A stretch of DNA of 64,000 nt from Planctomycetaceae bacterium. Its GTDB lineage: Bacteria; Planctomycetota; Planctomycetia; Planctomycetales; Planctomycetaceae. Position numbers and translations under genes: made by a program. Below, in pieces: positions 1 to 9,108 of this stretch. The stretch's first letter is position 1. Each line of letters opens with the position of its first letter. Below the pieces are notes generated by a model. The model saw nothing but the letters and a program-made list of their open reading frames with translations. It was not told the origin of the DNA and ran no database searches. Location of the stretch: NCBI GenBank assembly GCA_028284145.1, contig JANQSH010000205.1, positions 1-64,000 of the forward strand. The letters are read 5' to 3'.

Positions 1-642
1 ATCGAACCGGATGACGGAACCGGTCGCCCGCTCATTACCGGGACGTTCAAACATACGTCCGCGACGGTGATTGACCTGCAAATTCTGGGCGAGCCGGAGC
101 CGATCGGGACAACCGCCAATCACCCGTTCTGGAGTGTGGATCGTAACCGGTATGTGGCCGCGGGTGAGTTGCGGTTGAGTGAACGCCTGCGGACCGTGGA
201 CGATGAGATCACATACGTGATCGGTGTCTCACCCCGTCCCGGCAGGCATGATGTGTACAACATCCAGATCGACGGCCAGCACGTGTTCTACGTTGGCAAC
301 ACCGGCGTACTGGTGCATAACAGTTGTGTGCCGAGGAGAGGAGCGGATGAAATTGCAGGGCAAATCACTGGCTCCGGTCAGCGATTGGCTGGTCAAATTG
401 ATACAATCGCGAACATGAGGCCGTTTACCGAGCGCTTGGCCGACATTACTGCGAATCCATCGCGTTGGAAGGTAGTCCGCTCAGCGTCCGAGGCTTCAAC
501 CAATATCCGAAACCGAGGCGGGCGTAGCCTGCAAGAGATTCTACGAAACGAGGAGACAGGAGAGACAATAGTTCGGCATACAATTTTCAAGCCTGACGGC
601 AGCATTTTCGAGGCTCCACATTTCAGACCATTTTGGAAGTAG
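1..642 (+). CDS. Polymorphic toxin, C-terminal part: Hint domain plus toxin tip (5' end outside window)
   Basis: The frame is open from base 1, so this is the 3' end of a larger secreted protein. The visible part begins inside a Hint (intein-like) autoprocessing domain: an HPFWSVDR block near base 121, then the classic ending FYVGNTGVLVHNSC at about 283-330. In polymorphic toxins this domain precedes a variable toxic tip released by autocleavage. The tip here is about 104 residues, from VPRRGADEIAGQ to the terminal HFRPFWK. I do not recognise its family; conserved-looking H, R and P residues near the end would fit a small RNase or nuclease, but that is inference. A probable immunity gene follows 24 bp downstream. 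Confidence 0.85.
   Translation: MEPDDGTGRPLITGTFKHTSATVIDLQILGEPEPIGTTANHPFWSVDRNRYVAAGELRLSERLRTVDDEITYVIGVSPRPGRHDVYNIQIDGQHVFYVGNTGVLVHNSCVPRRGADEIAGQITGSGQRLAGQIDTIANMRPFTERLADITANPSRWKVVRSASEASTNIRNRGGRSLQEILRNEETGETIVRHTIFKPDGSIFEAPHFRPFWK
164..338 (+). repeat. Hint-end direct repeat, copy 1
   Basis: This stretch encodes the C-terminal part of the Hint domain (ELRLSERLRTVDDEITY through VLVHNSCVPR). It is repeated with only scattered, mostly third-position differences 884 bp downstream at about 1048-1222. It is the homology arm typical of toxin-tip exchange. Confidence 0.9.
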
Positions 643-666
643 GAGCAGAAGAAGTAGGAGCAGAAA
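637..666 (+). repeat. 15-bp tandem duplication carrying the ribosome binding site
   Basis: Two copies of AAGTAGGAGCAGAA(G/A) lie head to tail. The first contains the toxin stop codon TAG (640-642). The second ends immediately before the ATG at 667 and supplies AGGAG as Shine-Dalgarno sequence. A duplication of the junction therefore set the spacing of the downstream gene. Confidence 0.8.
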
Positions 667-996
667 ATGAACCTTACTGTTGAGCAAGAAGTTCTCAACG
701 CCGCATCGGATGACTGGGAATCCCTCGAACAGATTTACCGTTCTGTGTGTTTGGAATTCTCTGCTGAAAATTACGTGCCCGATGATCCGTCGGCGTATTA
801 TTGGCGAGAAAGCAATCGTGGAATTTCATTGGCACAGCTTGCCAATGCTACGATTCAACTTGTGAATAACGGACTGCTTCACGCCCGACTCGAAGACGGA
901 GCATTCCTGTCAAACGTTTCAGGGAACCAGCTTTGGCAATGTTGGTTCAAGGCTACCGACGCTGGCCGTAAGGTGCTTGTCGACGAGACGGCTTAA
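667..996 (+). CDS. Probable immunity protein of the preceding toxin
   Basis: A 109-residue soluble, acidic protein (begins MNLTVEQEVLNAASDDWESL) with no signal peptide or membrane segment. It begins 24 bp after the toxin stop codon and has an AGGAG ribosome binding site 5-10 bp before the ATG. Small unrelated ORFs directly after a Hint-toxin gene are normally its cognate immunity gene; the assignment rests on position, size and context, not on a recognised family. The next toxin cassette fragment starts about 45 bp downstream, so this gene is sandwiched between the full-length tip and an orphan tip. Confidence 0.6.
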   Translation: MNLTVEQEVLNAASDDWESLEQIYRSVCLEFSAENYVPDDPSAYYWRESNRGISLAQLANATIQLVNNGLLHARLEDGAFLSNVSGNQLWQCWFKATDAGRKVLVDETA

Positions 997-1040
997 TTCA
1001 CACCGCGAATAGGAAGTTCAAGAAACATGCGGCAAGAACT

Positions 1041-1370
1041 ACCGCCGGAGATTTGCGTCTGAGTGAACGCCTGCGGACCGTGGACGATGAGATCACATAC
1101 GTGATCGGCGTCTCACCCCGTCCGGGCAGGCATGATGTGTACAACATCCAGGTCGACGGCGAACACGTGTTCTACGTCGGCAACACCGGCGTACTGGTGC
1201 ATAATAGTTGTGTGCCGAGGGGGAGATATACCGATGTTCGCAGGGCTAACAAGGATGCTCAAGTTCACCACACGCCTGCCAGTGCCGTGAGTCCATACAC
1301 GAATCACACTGGACCTTCAATCTGGATGACTACTGCTGATCATCGACGGACGGCAATCTGCGCGACTTGA
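1041..1370 (+). pseudogene. Orphan toxin tip: Hint C-terminus fused to a truncated HNH/EHHH-like nuclease tip
   Basis: The frame lacks a credible start of its own (the earliest usable codon is TTG at 1053). It reproduces the last ~55 residues of the Hint domain of the upstream toxin, again ending in VLVHNSCVPR. The downstream tip differs completely from the first one: it reads DAQVHHTPASAVSP then GPSIWMTTADHRRT. The HH...DHR.T pattern is that of HNH-fold toxin nucleases seen in polymorphic toxins (family knowledge; exact subfamily uncertain). The frame stops at 1370 soon after DHRRT, shorter than such domains usually are, so the copy looks decayed. This is the layout of a displaced, silent toxin cassette. 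It ends only 33 bp from the convergent purL stop. Confidence 0.7.
1048..1222 (+). repeat. Hint-end direct repeat, copy 2
   Basis: Second copy of the 164-338 segment, offset by 884 bp. The coding frame and nearly all residues are kept (IDGQ of copy 1 is VDGE here). It diverges sharply just after the codons for SCVPR, exactly where the toxin tip begins. Confidence 0.9.
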
Positions 1371-1403
1371 AAAAATTGTTTTTTTTCGTCGAGGACAACC
1401 CCG

Positions 1404-4328
1404 TCACCAGTCCAGCGTCTTCTGCCACGCGGATTTCAAATCACTGATCGCCGCGTTGATCACCGGCTTGCCATCGACTCCAATGATGTTGACCAATCCG
1501 CTTTTCGTCACACTGCCGAGTTGGACCAGCGGCAAATCTGCAAATCGGCTTTCAAAGTATTCCGCCTGATTTTCCGGGACTTCAACCAGAAATCGCGAGT
1601 TGCTTTCCGAGAACAACAGCACGGCGTTGATATCGAGTGCTGACTGCTCGGCGAGTGAAGCCAGGCTCAAGTCGACACCCAATCCTCCGGCGAACGCCAT
1701 TTCCGCTGCGGCAACCGCCAACCCCCCTTCGCTCAGATCGTGACAACTGCGAACCGCGTCAGCGATGATCGCCTCGTGCAGTGCATGGAAGATTTTCGGA
1801 GCCCGTTCGAGATCCACTGTCGGGACCTGGCCACCTTCTATCTGATTCACCAGACCAAAATGACTGCCGCCCATTTCGTCTTTCGTCAGGCCGATGAGGT
1901 AAATGCAATTGCCGGGCGATTTGAGATCCATGCTGACGGTCTGTTGGATATCATCGATCTGTCCCAAAGCCGATATAAGAAGTGACGGCGGGATCGCCAC
2001 TGTCTGCGATTTTCCACTGTCATCAACATACGAAAACTCGTTGTACAGACTGTCCTTGCCACTGATGAATGGCGTAAGAAACGCGACTGCTGTGTCATAA
2101 CAACCGATGGCAGCTCGCGTCAGACTGCCGAGGACTTCCGGTTTTTCCGTATTGCCCCAGCAGAAATTATCGAGGATGGCGATGCGTGTGGGGTCGGCAC
2201 CGGCGGCGACACAGTTTCGCACCGCTTCATCAATGACTGAGGCCGCCATCCAGTACGGATCAAGGTCGCCGAAACAGGGATTGATGCCACAGGAAACGAC
2301 CAGTCCGCGCGATGACTCCAGATCGGGACGAATGACCGCCGCATCGGACGGGCCATCATTTTCGACACCGACCAGCGGTTTCAACACGCTTCCTGCCTGC
2401 ACTTCATGATCGTACTGTCGAATGACCCATTCCTTGCTGCAGACATTCAGCGAGCCGAGGATGTTGAACAGGTCGTCGTTGTAATTGTCGCGACTGGGTA
2501 ACTCAACCGATTTTGCCTCTGTTGGCTGGAAAGTCGCCTGACGAATGACCGGCGGACGACCATCGTGCAGGAATTCCATCGAAAGCTCGCCCACCTGTTT
2601 TCCGTCATACTTGAGAACCAGTTGTTTCGTGTCAGTGAATTTCCCGATGATCGTCGCTTCGACACCTTCGGCTTCGCACAGGGCATGAAATGCGTCCCAA
2701 TTTTCGGGCGGGACAGCAAGGACCATTCGTTCCTGCGCTTCGGAGATCCAGATTTCTGTGTAGGACAACCCGGAGTATTTCAACGGAGCCTTTTCGAGCC
2801 AGACTTCTGCGCCGGTCTCTTCGCCCATTTCGCCAACGGCGCTGGAAAAACCGCCCGCCCCGCAATCGGTGATTGCGGAGTAGAGTCCTTCATCCCGTGC
2901 CTGCAGGATGACATCGGCCACCATTTTTTCGGTGATCGCATTCCCGATTTGCACTGATCCTCCTGAGAGTGTTTCGCTTTCATGCGTCAATTCAACGGAG
3001 GAAAAAGTCGCGCCATGAATGCCATCGCGTCCAGTTCGACCGCCCACCGCAACGACGAAATCACCCGGCTGCATATTCTTTTCACACTTATCGACGGGGA
3101 TCATCGCGACATTACCGCAGTAAACCAGCGGGTTACCCAGGTAACGCTCGTCAAACAACACGGCACCGTTGACGGTCGGAATACCCATTCGGTTGCCATA
3201 ATCGCGAACACCAGCGACGACACCTTCGGCGACCGCTTTAGGGTGCAGGACTCCCGGCGGCAGTTTGGAATTCGGAATCCCCGGCGGTGCGAAGCAGAAA
3301 ACATCGGTATTGCAGACCGGCCGCGCTCCAAGCCCGGTCCCGAGTGGATCACGAATCACGCCACCAATGCCGGTGTTGGCACCACCGTAGGGTTCCAAAG
3401 CAGAGGGATGGTTGTGCGTTTCGACCTTGAAGCAGACGTTCTGTTTGTTGTCAAACGTGACGATGCCAGCGTTATCTTTGAAAACCGATACACACCAGTC
3501 GTCGGCACCCAACTGTTCGCGAATGGTTGTCGTCGCGGCGAAGATGGTTTCTTTCAGCATGTTCTCAAAAAACCGTTCGCCCTTTTCGTCCGTGTATTGT
3601 ATCCGGCCGGCGAGCGTCTTGTGGGAACAATGCTCGCTCCAGGTTTGAGCGATGGTTTCCAGTTCGATGTCGGTCGGATCACGGTCGAGCGAATGATAGT
3701 AATCGCGAATCGTGTGCATCTCATCGAGACTGAGCGACAACTGACCTTCGCGGCTGGTCCACATCAATTCGTCGTCATTCATCGAACGAAGTGGAATCGT
3801 TGTCAGCTCAAAATCGTATTCACTGCCCAATGCAATGCTTTCGATTTGTAGTGGACCGTAAACAACCTGTTCGATAGCATCGTTGGAGAGCACACGCGCA
3901 GCAAGACGTTCGAGTTCACCCTGGTCCGCATCCGCGTTGATCCAATACTTGCGGCAGACGGAAACGGCCTGGGCATCGATTCCCAAATCTTTCAATGCAG
4001 CTTGTGTACTCAGGGCAACGTTGTCCGTCACGCCTGGTTTGAAGAGGACGTTGATGAGCGTGGCGGAATTGTTTGCAACTTCCTCGCTTCCGGGATGGTT
4101 GCCATCCAGATGACGCAATGAACAGGTTTCGACAACCATATCCACCAGCAGTCGTTCGGCTGCCTGCTGCATGGCGGCTTTGTCGATCTCTCCCTGAACA
4201 AGAAACGAGCGAGCGGAGGCGACTTCGCGGATGCTCTCAGTCTGCAGAGATCGACTTTCTGAGAGAATGCGATTGCCTTCGCGATCGATTGTGCCGACGG
4301 CGGGTCGGACTTCCACTTCCCAAAGCAT
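1404..4328 (-). CDS. purL: Phosphoribosylformylglycinamidine synthase (PurS-like region fused to PurL)
   Basis: A 974-residue cytoplasmic enzyme for the fourth step of de novo purine synthesis (FGAR + glutamine + ATP to FGAM). The first ~165 residues look like two consecutive PurS-type ferredoxin-like units (about 1-75 and 88-165). The catalytic AIRS-type halves follow, with SEHCSHKT at 231-238 and [13 protein letters not shown] at 301-313, and a second half with [14 protein letters not shown] and [12 protein letters not shown]. No glutaminase domain is present, so a separate PurQ must supply ammonia. The length fits the ~970-residue PurL class rather than the ~730-residue small PurL or the ~1300-residue large one. 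Convergent with the orphan toxin fragment; tyrA lies upstream on the same strand, separated by a dispersed repeat. Confidence 0.95.
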   Translation of the reverse strand: MLWEVEVRPAVGTIDREGNRILSESRSLQTESIREVASARSFLVQGEIDKAAMQQAAERLLVDMVVETCSLRHLDGNHPGSEEVANNSATLINVLFKPGVTDNVALSTQAALKDLGIDAQAVSVCRKYWINADADQGELERLAARVLSNDAIEQVVYGPLQIESIALGSEYDFELTTIPLRSMNDDELMWTSREGQLSLSLDEMHTIRDYYHSLDRDPTDIELETIAQTWSEHCSHKTLAGRIQYTDEKGERFFENMLKETIFAATTTIREQLGADDWCVSVFKDNAGIVTFDNKQNVCFKVETHNHPSALEPYGGANTGIGGVIRDPLGTGLGARPVCNTDVFCFAPPGIPNSKLPPGVLHPKAVAEGVVAGVRDYGNRMGIPTVNGAVLFDERYLGNPLVYCGNVAMIPVDKCEKNMQPGDFVVAVGGRTGRDGIHGATFSSVELTHESETLSGGSVQIGNAITEKMVADVILQARDEGLYSAITDCGAGGFSSAVGEMGEETGAEVWLEKAPLKYSGLSYTEIWISEAQERMVLAVPPENWDAFHALCEAEGVEATIIGKFTDTKQLVLKYDGKQVGELSMEFLHDGRPPVIRQATFQPTEAKSVELPSRDNYNDDLFNILGSLNVCSKEWVIRQYDHEVQAGSVLKPLVGVENDGPSDAAVIRPDLESSRGLVVSCGINPCFGDLDPYWMAASVIDEAVRNCVAAGADPTRIAILDNFCWGNTEKPEVLGSLTRAAIGCYDTAVAFLTPFISGKDSLYNEFSYVDDSGKSQTVAIPPSLLISALGQIDDIQQTVSMDLKSPGNCIYLIGLTKDEMGGSHFGLVNQIEGGQVPTVDLERAPKIFHALHEAIIADAVRSCHDLSEGGLAVAAAEMAFAGGLGVDLSLASLAEQSALDINAVLLFSESNSRFLVEVPENQAEYFESRFADLPLVQLGSVTKSGLVNIIGVDGKPVINAAISDLKSAWQKTLDW

Positions 4329-4387
4329 GATGAATACTCAGCAATTCCAGTTGGAAAAAACGTGGGGCCGATGGTTATCAAACGGTC

Positions 4388-4489
4388 TGGAGCAGTTTAC
4401 CTTTTCGTGTGACGTTTCTGGCTCGTAGGGACTTGTGTTTACAGGGCAAACAACGCCCATCGCGGCACAAAAGAGCGTCATCCGCTCTA
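4388..4489 (+). repeat. Dispersed ~100-bp TA-bordered element, copy 1
   Basis: GTTTACC-type end at 4388 (TGGAGCAGTTTACC), palindromic end at 4489 (a decayed AGAGCGTCATCCGCTCTA). It fills most of the purL-tyrA gap. Its right border supplies the tyrA stop codon (TAG read on the minus strand at 4489-4487). Confidence 0.9.
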
Positions 4490-5338
4490 ATCGAGAGCAT
4501 CCCGATTCGCCTTGGCCCGTTGGAAAAGCTGTTGTAACGCATCGTGGTCCTGTTTCGCCAGTGCGTCGCGAAACTGATTGAGAACGTCTCGGTATTCGTC
4601 GATCTGTCGGATCGCTTCGTCAGCATTGGATGTCACGATGGACGTCCACAACTCCGGCAGACCAGAGGCAATCCGCGTCGTATCGGCGAAGCCGGTCGAT
4701 GCCAGATCGCGATTTTCATCCGATAGCTTCGCGGCCAACGCAGCGGCAACAATGTGAGGCAAATGACTCGTCTCGGCCAGTCCCGCATCATGTTCCTCCG
4801 GCAACATTGTCAAAACGTTCGATCCGACCGCTTCCCAGAATGCTTTCAGACGAGAGACCAATTCTCGATCCGTATCGGGCAATGGCGTGATGACACAGAC
4901 CCGTTCCGCAAACAAATCCGCTTCGGCATGTTCAAAACCGTTTTTCTCTGATCCGGCCAGTGGATGCGACCCAATGAAAGTCACACCGTCCGGAATGATC
5001 GTCGCAGCTTGATGACAAATTGTCGCTTTCACACTACCGGCATCGGTCAGAATTGTGTCGGGCTTGCAAAAAGGAAGCAACGTTTCGATTCCCGGTATAA
5101 TTTTGTCGACGGGGGTACAGAAGATGATCCATTCCGAATCGGCAGCGGTTTCAGGATCGACCGTTGCGACATCAATCAGCCCGGTGTTCTTCGCGTCATT
5201 CAGTCGTTCGAGATTTCGACCGTAACCGACCACACTCTGCGCAATGCCACGCGATTTGACAGCAGCCGCCAGAGAGCCGCCAATCAAACCTACGCCGACA
5301 ATGGTTACCGAATTCCATGTTGGGGACGAATCAGTCAT
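4487..5338 (-). CDS. tyrA: Prephenate/arogenate dehydrogenase
   Basis: A 283-residue NAD(P)-dependent dehydrogenase of tyrosine synthesis. The N-terminal Rossmann fold shows VTIVGVGLIGGSLA near residue 13. The family signature SHPLAGSEKNG and the helical dimerisation half with LAETSHLPHIVAAALA follow. No ACT or chorismate mutase domain is attached. An in-frame ATG at 5365 would add nine residues (LHVYNACD); the ATG at 5338 starts at the conserved length and is preferred. The last residues are KANRDALD, and the stop TAG belongs to the border of a dispersed repeat, which suggests the element inserted at a TA of the original stop codon. Confidence 0.9.
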   Translation of the reverse strand: MTDSSPTWNSVTIVGVGLIGGSLAAAVKSRGIAQSVVGYGRNLERLNDAKNTGLIDVATVDPETAADSEWIIFCTPVDKIIPGIETLLPFCKPDTILTDAGSVKATICHQAATIIPDGVTFIGSHPLAGSEKNGFEHAEADLFAERVCVITPLPDTDRELVSRLKAFWEAVGSNVLTMLPEEHDAGLAETSHLPHIVAAALAAKLSDENRDLASTGFADTTRIASGLPELWTSIVTSNADEAIRQIDEYRDVLNQFRDALAKQDHDALQQLFQRAKANRDALD

Positions 5339-5379
5339 GTCGCACGCATTGTAGACATGAAGCAACCGCCATGAAAGGA

Positions 5380-6849
5380 TCAGTCGGCGGCGCGGCGTTT
5401 TGTGGCATTGACCTCAGCCGCCTGCCATGCCCTGTGACCATAGCCACCCGCGTTCTTCACGGTTGGGCGATTGACTTTTGGCAAATGGGTTCGATGTTCT
5501 GCGACAACTTTGACAAAAGCGGCTGCACCATCCCGGTTGTGCAGCAGGTTATCATGCTCGTGCGGGTCTTTGGTGTGATCGTACAGCTCTTCCGATCCGT
5601 CGGCATACCGGATGTACCGCCAGTTCTCGGAGCGGACGGAATGGTTATTCGGGCCAAACGTTGTGATCGCAGCATGCGACCATTCACTCTCTTGGTTGGC
5701 AATCAGCGGCTTGAGACTGTTGCCATCCAAACCAGCCACCGAAGGCAATCCACATATCTCGATCAATGTCGGAAACAAGTCGACCAGGCCAACCGGTTTG
5801 GAACAGATGCCCGCCTTCCTGCCGGGAACAGAGACGATCATCGGCACACGCGTCGAATTTTCCCACAACGAACGCTTGGCCCATCGCTGCTTTTCGCCCA
5901 GATGCCAGCCATGATCAGAAAACAACACAATCACCGTGTTCTCTTTGGCGGGAGAATTGTCCAACGCATCCAGCACACGCCCAACGCAATCATCGGCGAA
6001 TGTAGCACTCGCCAGGTAACTCTGCACGGCATGCTTCCAGCGTTGTTCATTCTCGATGAACCACTTGTGTCGCGGGGCGGGCAGGCCGATTGTCAAGTCG
6101 CGTCCGTATGCGGGGACATCCTGCTGATCGTTGTTGATCGTCACCGGCAATTTGACTTTTTCCAGAGGATGCAGTTCGAGCCATTTGTGCGGGGCATACA
6201 TCGGCACATGTGGGCGATATATTCCCACACCAACAAAAAACGGTTTGTCCTGTTTTTGTTTGATCCTGGCGATACACCAGTCAGCGACATTGCGATCCGG
6301 CATGTCGGAATCTTTTTCGGGGAACGCACCCCAGTCCCACAGTGGATGCCCTTGCGGATAGGCAATCTTCTTTTTCGGCCGGGGCCCGAATCCGCCAAAA
6401 TTGCCACCATATTCCTGAAATCGTCCTTCACTTTCGTCCCCATGGTAAACCTTGCCCGCTCCAAATGTGGCATAGCCATTGGCTGCGAAATGCTCAACCA
6501 GCGTGACCCGACTTCGAGTCACGTCGGAATCTTTGATGCTCTCTCTCAAAAAGTAAAGTCCCGTTGAGGAGGGAAGTTGACCCGTCATCAGGGTGGTACG
6601 CGATGGCGCGCAGACCGGTGCCTGGCAATGGGCGTTGGTGAACAACACGCCCCGTTTGGCCAGCCGATCGATGTTGGGCGTCTTCGCTTGCGGATGTCCA
6701 CCCAGACAACCAACCCAATCGTTCAGATCATCGATCGAGATGAACAGTACATTTGGTTTTTTGGCAGCATTTATCTCTCCGACTCCGGAAATCAGAACCA
6801 CAGCCAGAAACGAGCAGAGAATAGTCAACATCGAGTGACGGTTTGGCAT
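5380..6849 (-). CDS. Secreted sulfatase, iduronate-2-sulfatase-like
   Basis: A 489-residue protein with an N-terminal signal peptide (hydrophobic stretch about 8-24). It belongs to the type I sulfatase family: metal-binding DD at 40-41 and the formylglycine motif C80-A-P-S-R84, followed by TTLMTG. The C-terminal part carries SDHGWHLGEKQRW, as in iduronate-2-sulfatases, and PVGLVDLFPTLIEICGLP. It probably removes sulfate esters from algal or animal polysaccharides outside the cytoplasm; the substrate is inferred from the subfamily only. The Cys-type active site needs a formylglycine-generating enzyme or anaerobic maturase, neither of which is in the window. Start chosen at 6849 because GAGG lies at good spacing upstream. 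Confidence 0.92.
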   Translation of the reverse strand: MPNRHSMLTILCSFLAVVLISGVGEINAAKKPNVLFISIDDLNDWVGCLGGHPQAKTPNIDRLAKRGVLFTNAHCQAPVCAPSRTTLMTGQLPSSTGLYFLRESIKDSDVTRSRVTLVEHFAANGYATFGAGKVYHGDESEGRFQEYGGNFGGFGPRPKKKIAYPQGHPLWDWGAFPEKDSDMPDRNVADWCIARIKQKQDKPFFVGVGIYRPHVPMYAPHKWLELHPLEKVKLPVTINNDQQDVPAYGRDLTIGLPAPRHKWFIENEQRWKHAVQSYLASATFADDCVGRVLDALDNSPAKENTVIVLFSDHGWHLGEKQRWAKRSLWENSTRVPMIVSVPGRKAGICSKPVGLVDLFPTLIEICGLPSVAGLDGNSLKPLIANQESEWSHAAITTFGPNNHSVRSENWRYIRYADGSEELYDHTKDPHEHDNLLHNRDGAAAFVKVVAEHRTHLPKVNRPTVKNAGGYGHRAWQAAEVNATKRRAAD

Positions 6850-7245
6850 GTCGATCGCCTCGGCAAGAAAAGTGACTCAATGGTTTCGACTCATCATTTA
6901 TTGCAAGCCACATTTAACTGTAGCGACCTTCACACCACCGTTACAGTTCCAAATGAGGCTCAAGCCGCCACAGATAAAAGCCCGTTGGACTAAAGCCGTT
7001 TCCTTTTTGGTATAATGCCACTGGTTCGTGGGAATCTGCTATTGCAGGTCGAAAGACGATCTTCGCGGCACAGAAGAGCGTAATATGCTCTAAACGCGGC
7101 AGAGTGATTTTCTGGTACCACAGCTGGTTTGTCCAGTGGGAGGAGGACGGTCAGCGCGTCTTGAGTTTGCCAGAATTGTTGCCGAACCGCGCAACCGTTT
7201 CTATTGAGGTAGAGAACACATTGTCTCTTCCTCAAAGGAACTCGC
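6850..7245. other. Intergenic gap between sulfatase and phage module
   Basis: A divergent intergenic region of ~396 bp. It holds one dispersed element (6991-7092) and, just before the portal gene, the Shine-Dalgarno-like AAAGGA near 7235. I see no RNA gene, integrase or attachment-site duplication here. Confidence 0.6.
6991..7092 (+). repeat. Dispersed ~100-bp TA-bordered element, copy 2
   Basis: Diverged GTTTACC end (TAAAGCCGTTTCC) at 6991, well preserved palindromic end (AGAGCGTAATATGCTCTA) at 7092. TA is present on both borders. It lies at the upstream edge of the phage module. Confidence 0.85.
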
Positions 7246-8649
7246 ATGTTCGATCTTCTGAAAGACCGCTTCGCGACCGCCCGGCTCAAGGCCCGCTATC
7301 AACGCCTGATGCAGGAGCGGGTTCTGACGTTGCTCGAATCTGATTCACCACAGCCGGTTTCTGAAGACCCCGGACGCTGGTCCTCTTTGGGTGCTGACGG
7401 TTCTTTGACTGGCAAAGGCATTGATTACAGCAATGCCGGTCGGAATGAGATCCGGCAACAAGCCCGTCACCTGGTGACGAACAATCCACACGCTCACAAC
7501 ATGCTGCGGTTGATGGAAATCTACATCGCCGGGCCGGGTCTCAAACTGAGCCATCATCCCTCTTCCTGCAACAAAACCGACGCTTCGACGCTCGAAATCT
7601 GTCAGCGAGCCGATCAACTCTGGCGACAATTTCTCGATGCGAATCAAAGGCATTTTTCGTTCCGGGAAACAGTGCGACGGACATGCAGAGATGGCGAAAC
7701 GTTTCTGCGACTTTACGACGATTCCGCCTGGCCGCCGACGTTGCGGTATGTCGACCCGGAACAAATCGCTGCGACGTCCGACCAACCTGATTCACAAGGC
7801 ATTATCACTTCGCAGAATGATGTTGAAGATGTGACCGCGTATTTGCGGATCAATCCCACAACAGGCGAATCACTGGAAGAGATTCCGGCGGATGCCATGT
7901 TGCACATTCGGTTTGGGACCGATTCCAACCAGAAGCGCGGCGTGACGATGCTGCTTCCCATTCTGGATACGCTTGCTGCATTTGAAAAATGGCAGGAGAC
8001 GGAACTGGTTGCCCGCAAACTGCAGGCGTCGATTGTGCTGTGGCGGAAGGTGCACGGCTCACCTTCACAAGCGAGCGCCTTTGCCGATGCCGCCATGACG
8101 GGTTCGACAACGGGATTATCAGAATCGATTCGTCGGGAACGGTATTCCGCCGGCACAATTCTGACGACATCGCAGGGAACGGATTTGCAGTTTCTCCAGC
8201 CGAACACGAATTTTGGAGATGCCGCTCCCCTGGGGCGTGCGTTGTTACTCTGCATGGCTGCCGGAGCGGGATTGCCGGAATTCATGCTGACGTCTGATGC
8301 ATCGAACGCGAATTACGCCAGCACGATGGTCGCCGAGGGACCGGCTGTGAAGATGTTTCAGGCGGAACAACAATTCTTCGTCGGCGAGTTCACGCAGTTG
8401 TGGCGATGGGTCATGCTGCAGGCGATTTCCCAGCATCTCTTGCCTGTCGATTTCTTCAAACGCGTGGTTGTCGAGTGGACGTTTCCTCAACTGGTAAACC
8501 GGGACCGACCAAAGGAGCGGGAAGCCGATACACGATTGGTCGATTCCGGCATCTTGAGTCGAGCTGAAGTGGCTCGTCGCGATGGAGTCGATCCGCATGT
8601 AATGCAGTCGGAAATTGAAATCGAGACATCAGGAGGAACCGATGCCTGA
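7246..8649 (+). CDS. Phage portal protein, lambda-type
   Basis: A 467-residue protein resembling the lambda-family portal (gpB-like): an early DYSNAGRNEIRQQARHL segment, RDGETFLRLY, and the central AGLPEFMLTSDASNANYAST motif that is very typical of this family. The portal forms the dodecameric channel at the capsid vertex for DNA packaging. It opens an 11-kb run of co-directional phage-like genes. The stop codon overlaps the next ATG (ATG at 8642, TGA at 8647-8649), indicating translational coupling. No terminase gene precedes it. Confidence 0.85.
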   Translation: MFDLLKDRFATARLKARYQRLMQERVLTLLESDSPQPVSEDPGRWSSLGADGSLTGKGIDYSNAGRNEIRQQARHLVTNNPHAHNMLRLMEIYIAGPGLKLSHHPSSCNKTDASTLEICQRADQLWRQFLDANQRHFSFRETVRRTCRDGETFLRLYDDSAWPPTLRYVDPEQIAATSDQPDSQGIITSQNDVEDVTAYLRINPTTGESLEEIPADAMLHIRFGTDSNQKRGVTMLLPILDTLAAFEKWQETELVARKLQASIVLWRKVHGSPSQASAFADAAMTGSTTGLSESIRRERYSAGTILTTSQGTDLQFLQPNTNFGDAAPLGRALLLCMAAGAGLPEFMLTSDASNANYASTMVAEGPAVKMFQAEQQFFVGEFTQLWRWVMLQAISQHLLPVDFFKRVVVEWTFPQLVNRDRPKEREADTRLVDSGILSRAEVARRDGVDPHVMQSEIEIETSGGTDA

Positions 8650-9019
8650 CGTTCTCTGGTTGGTGTTTGAGCGCGTTCCGCATCCCGACGCGGTCAGTTA
8701 TCCGGCTGATCAACGCGATGCCCTGTTGGTGCTGCAACTGCTCGATGTTTCGCCCCGCAAACGTGTGCACCTGGCAGAACAATTCCGCAACTTTCAGAAA
8801 CAGATTGAGAAGCAGCCAGTCTTTGAACGACCACAGGTTCCGGTTCGGGGAGTGAACGGTTTGTATCAACTGGTGAATTGGCGTTTTGCCAAGTGGCTGT
8901 CGCACATTTTACCTGCGTGTGAATCGACGATTGAATCAACCCGAACACGAGTCGAATCATGGCTGAATTGTGATCGTCCGCGTTCACATTCTTCGCAGGG
9001 CACGCGGAGCGTGCCCTGA
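8642..9019 (+). CDS. Small phage-module protein of unknown function
   Basis: A 125-residue protein (MPDVLWLVFERVPHPD...) starting inside the end of the portal gene. It is basic and rich in Arg and Gln with no membrane segment. The last codons and the TGA lie within a 9-bp perfect hairpin (8997-9017), so the C-terminus may have been altered by insertion of that hairpin sequence. Position between portal and protease-like genes suggests a head accessory protein; I do not recognise the family. Confidence 0.55.
   Translation: MPDVLWLVFERVPHPDAVSYPADQRDALLVLQLLDVSPRKRVHLAEQFRNFQKQIEKQPVFERPQVPVRGVNGLYQLVNWRFAKWLSHILPACESTIESTRTRVESWLNCDRPRSHSSQGTRSVP
8997..9017. repeat. GGGCACGC/GCGTGCCC hairpin, copy 1
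   Basis: Perfect inverted repeat AGGGCACGC - GGA - GCGTGCCCT. It overlaps the stop codon of the preceding small gene. A sister hairpin with the same GGCACGC stem lies at 49529-49545. It may act as a terminator stem or be a REP-type sequence. Confidence 0.7.
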
Positions 9020-9108
9020 AAGACACAATATCGCGCAACCGCGTCAGACAGGTTAGAGAAGCCATCACAGGCTCCTGGCAAGAAACCAGACGAAAGAAGG
9101 ACAGATCG

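Noticed and set aside
2982-3851. 289-codon plus-strand frame opposite purL
   Set aside because: Antisense shadow of a strongly conserved gene; its residues show no motif and there is no ribosome binding site.
5317-6567. 416-codon plus-strand frame opposite the sulfatase gene
   Set aside because: Shadow of the sulfatase; overlaps tyrA as well and shows no protein-like composition.
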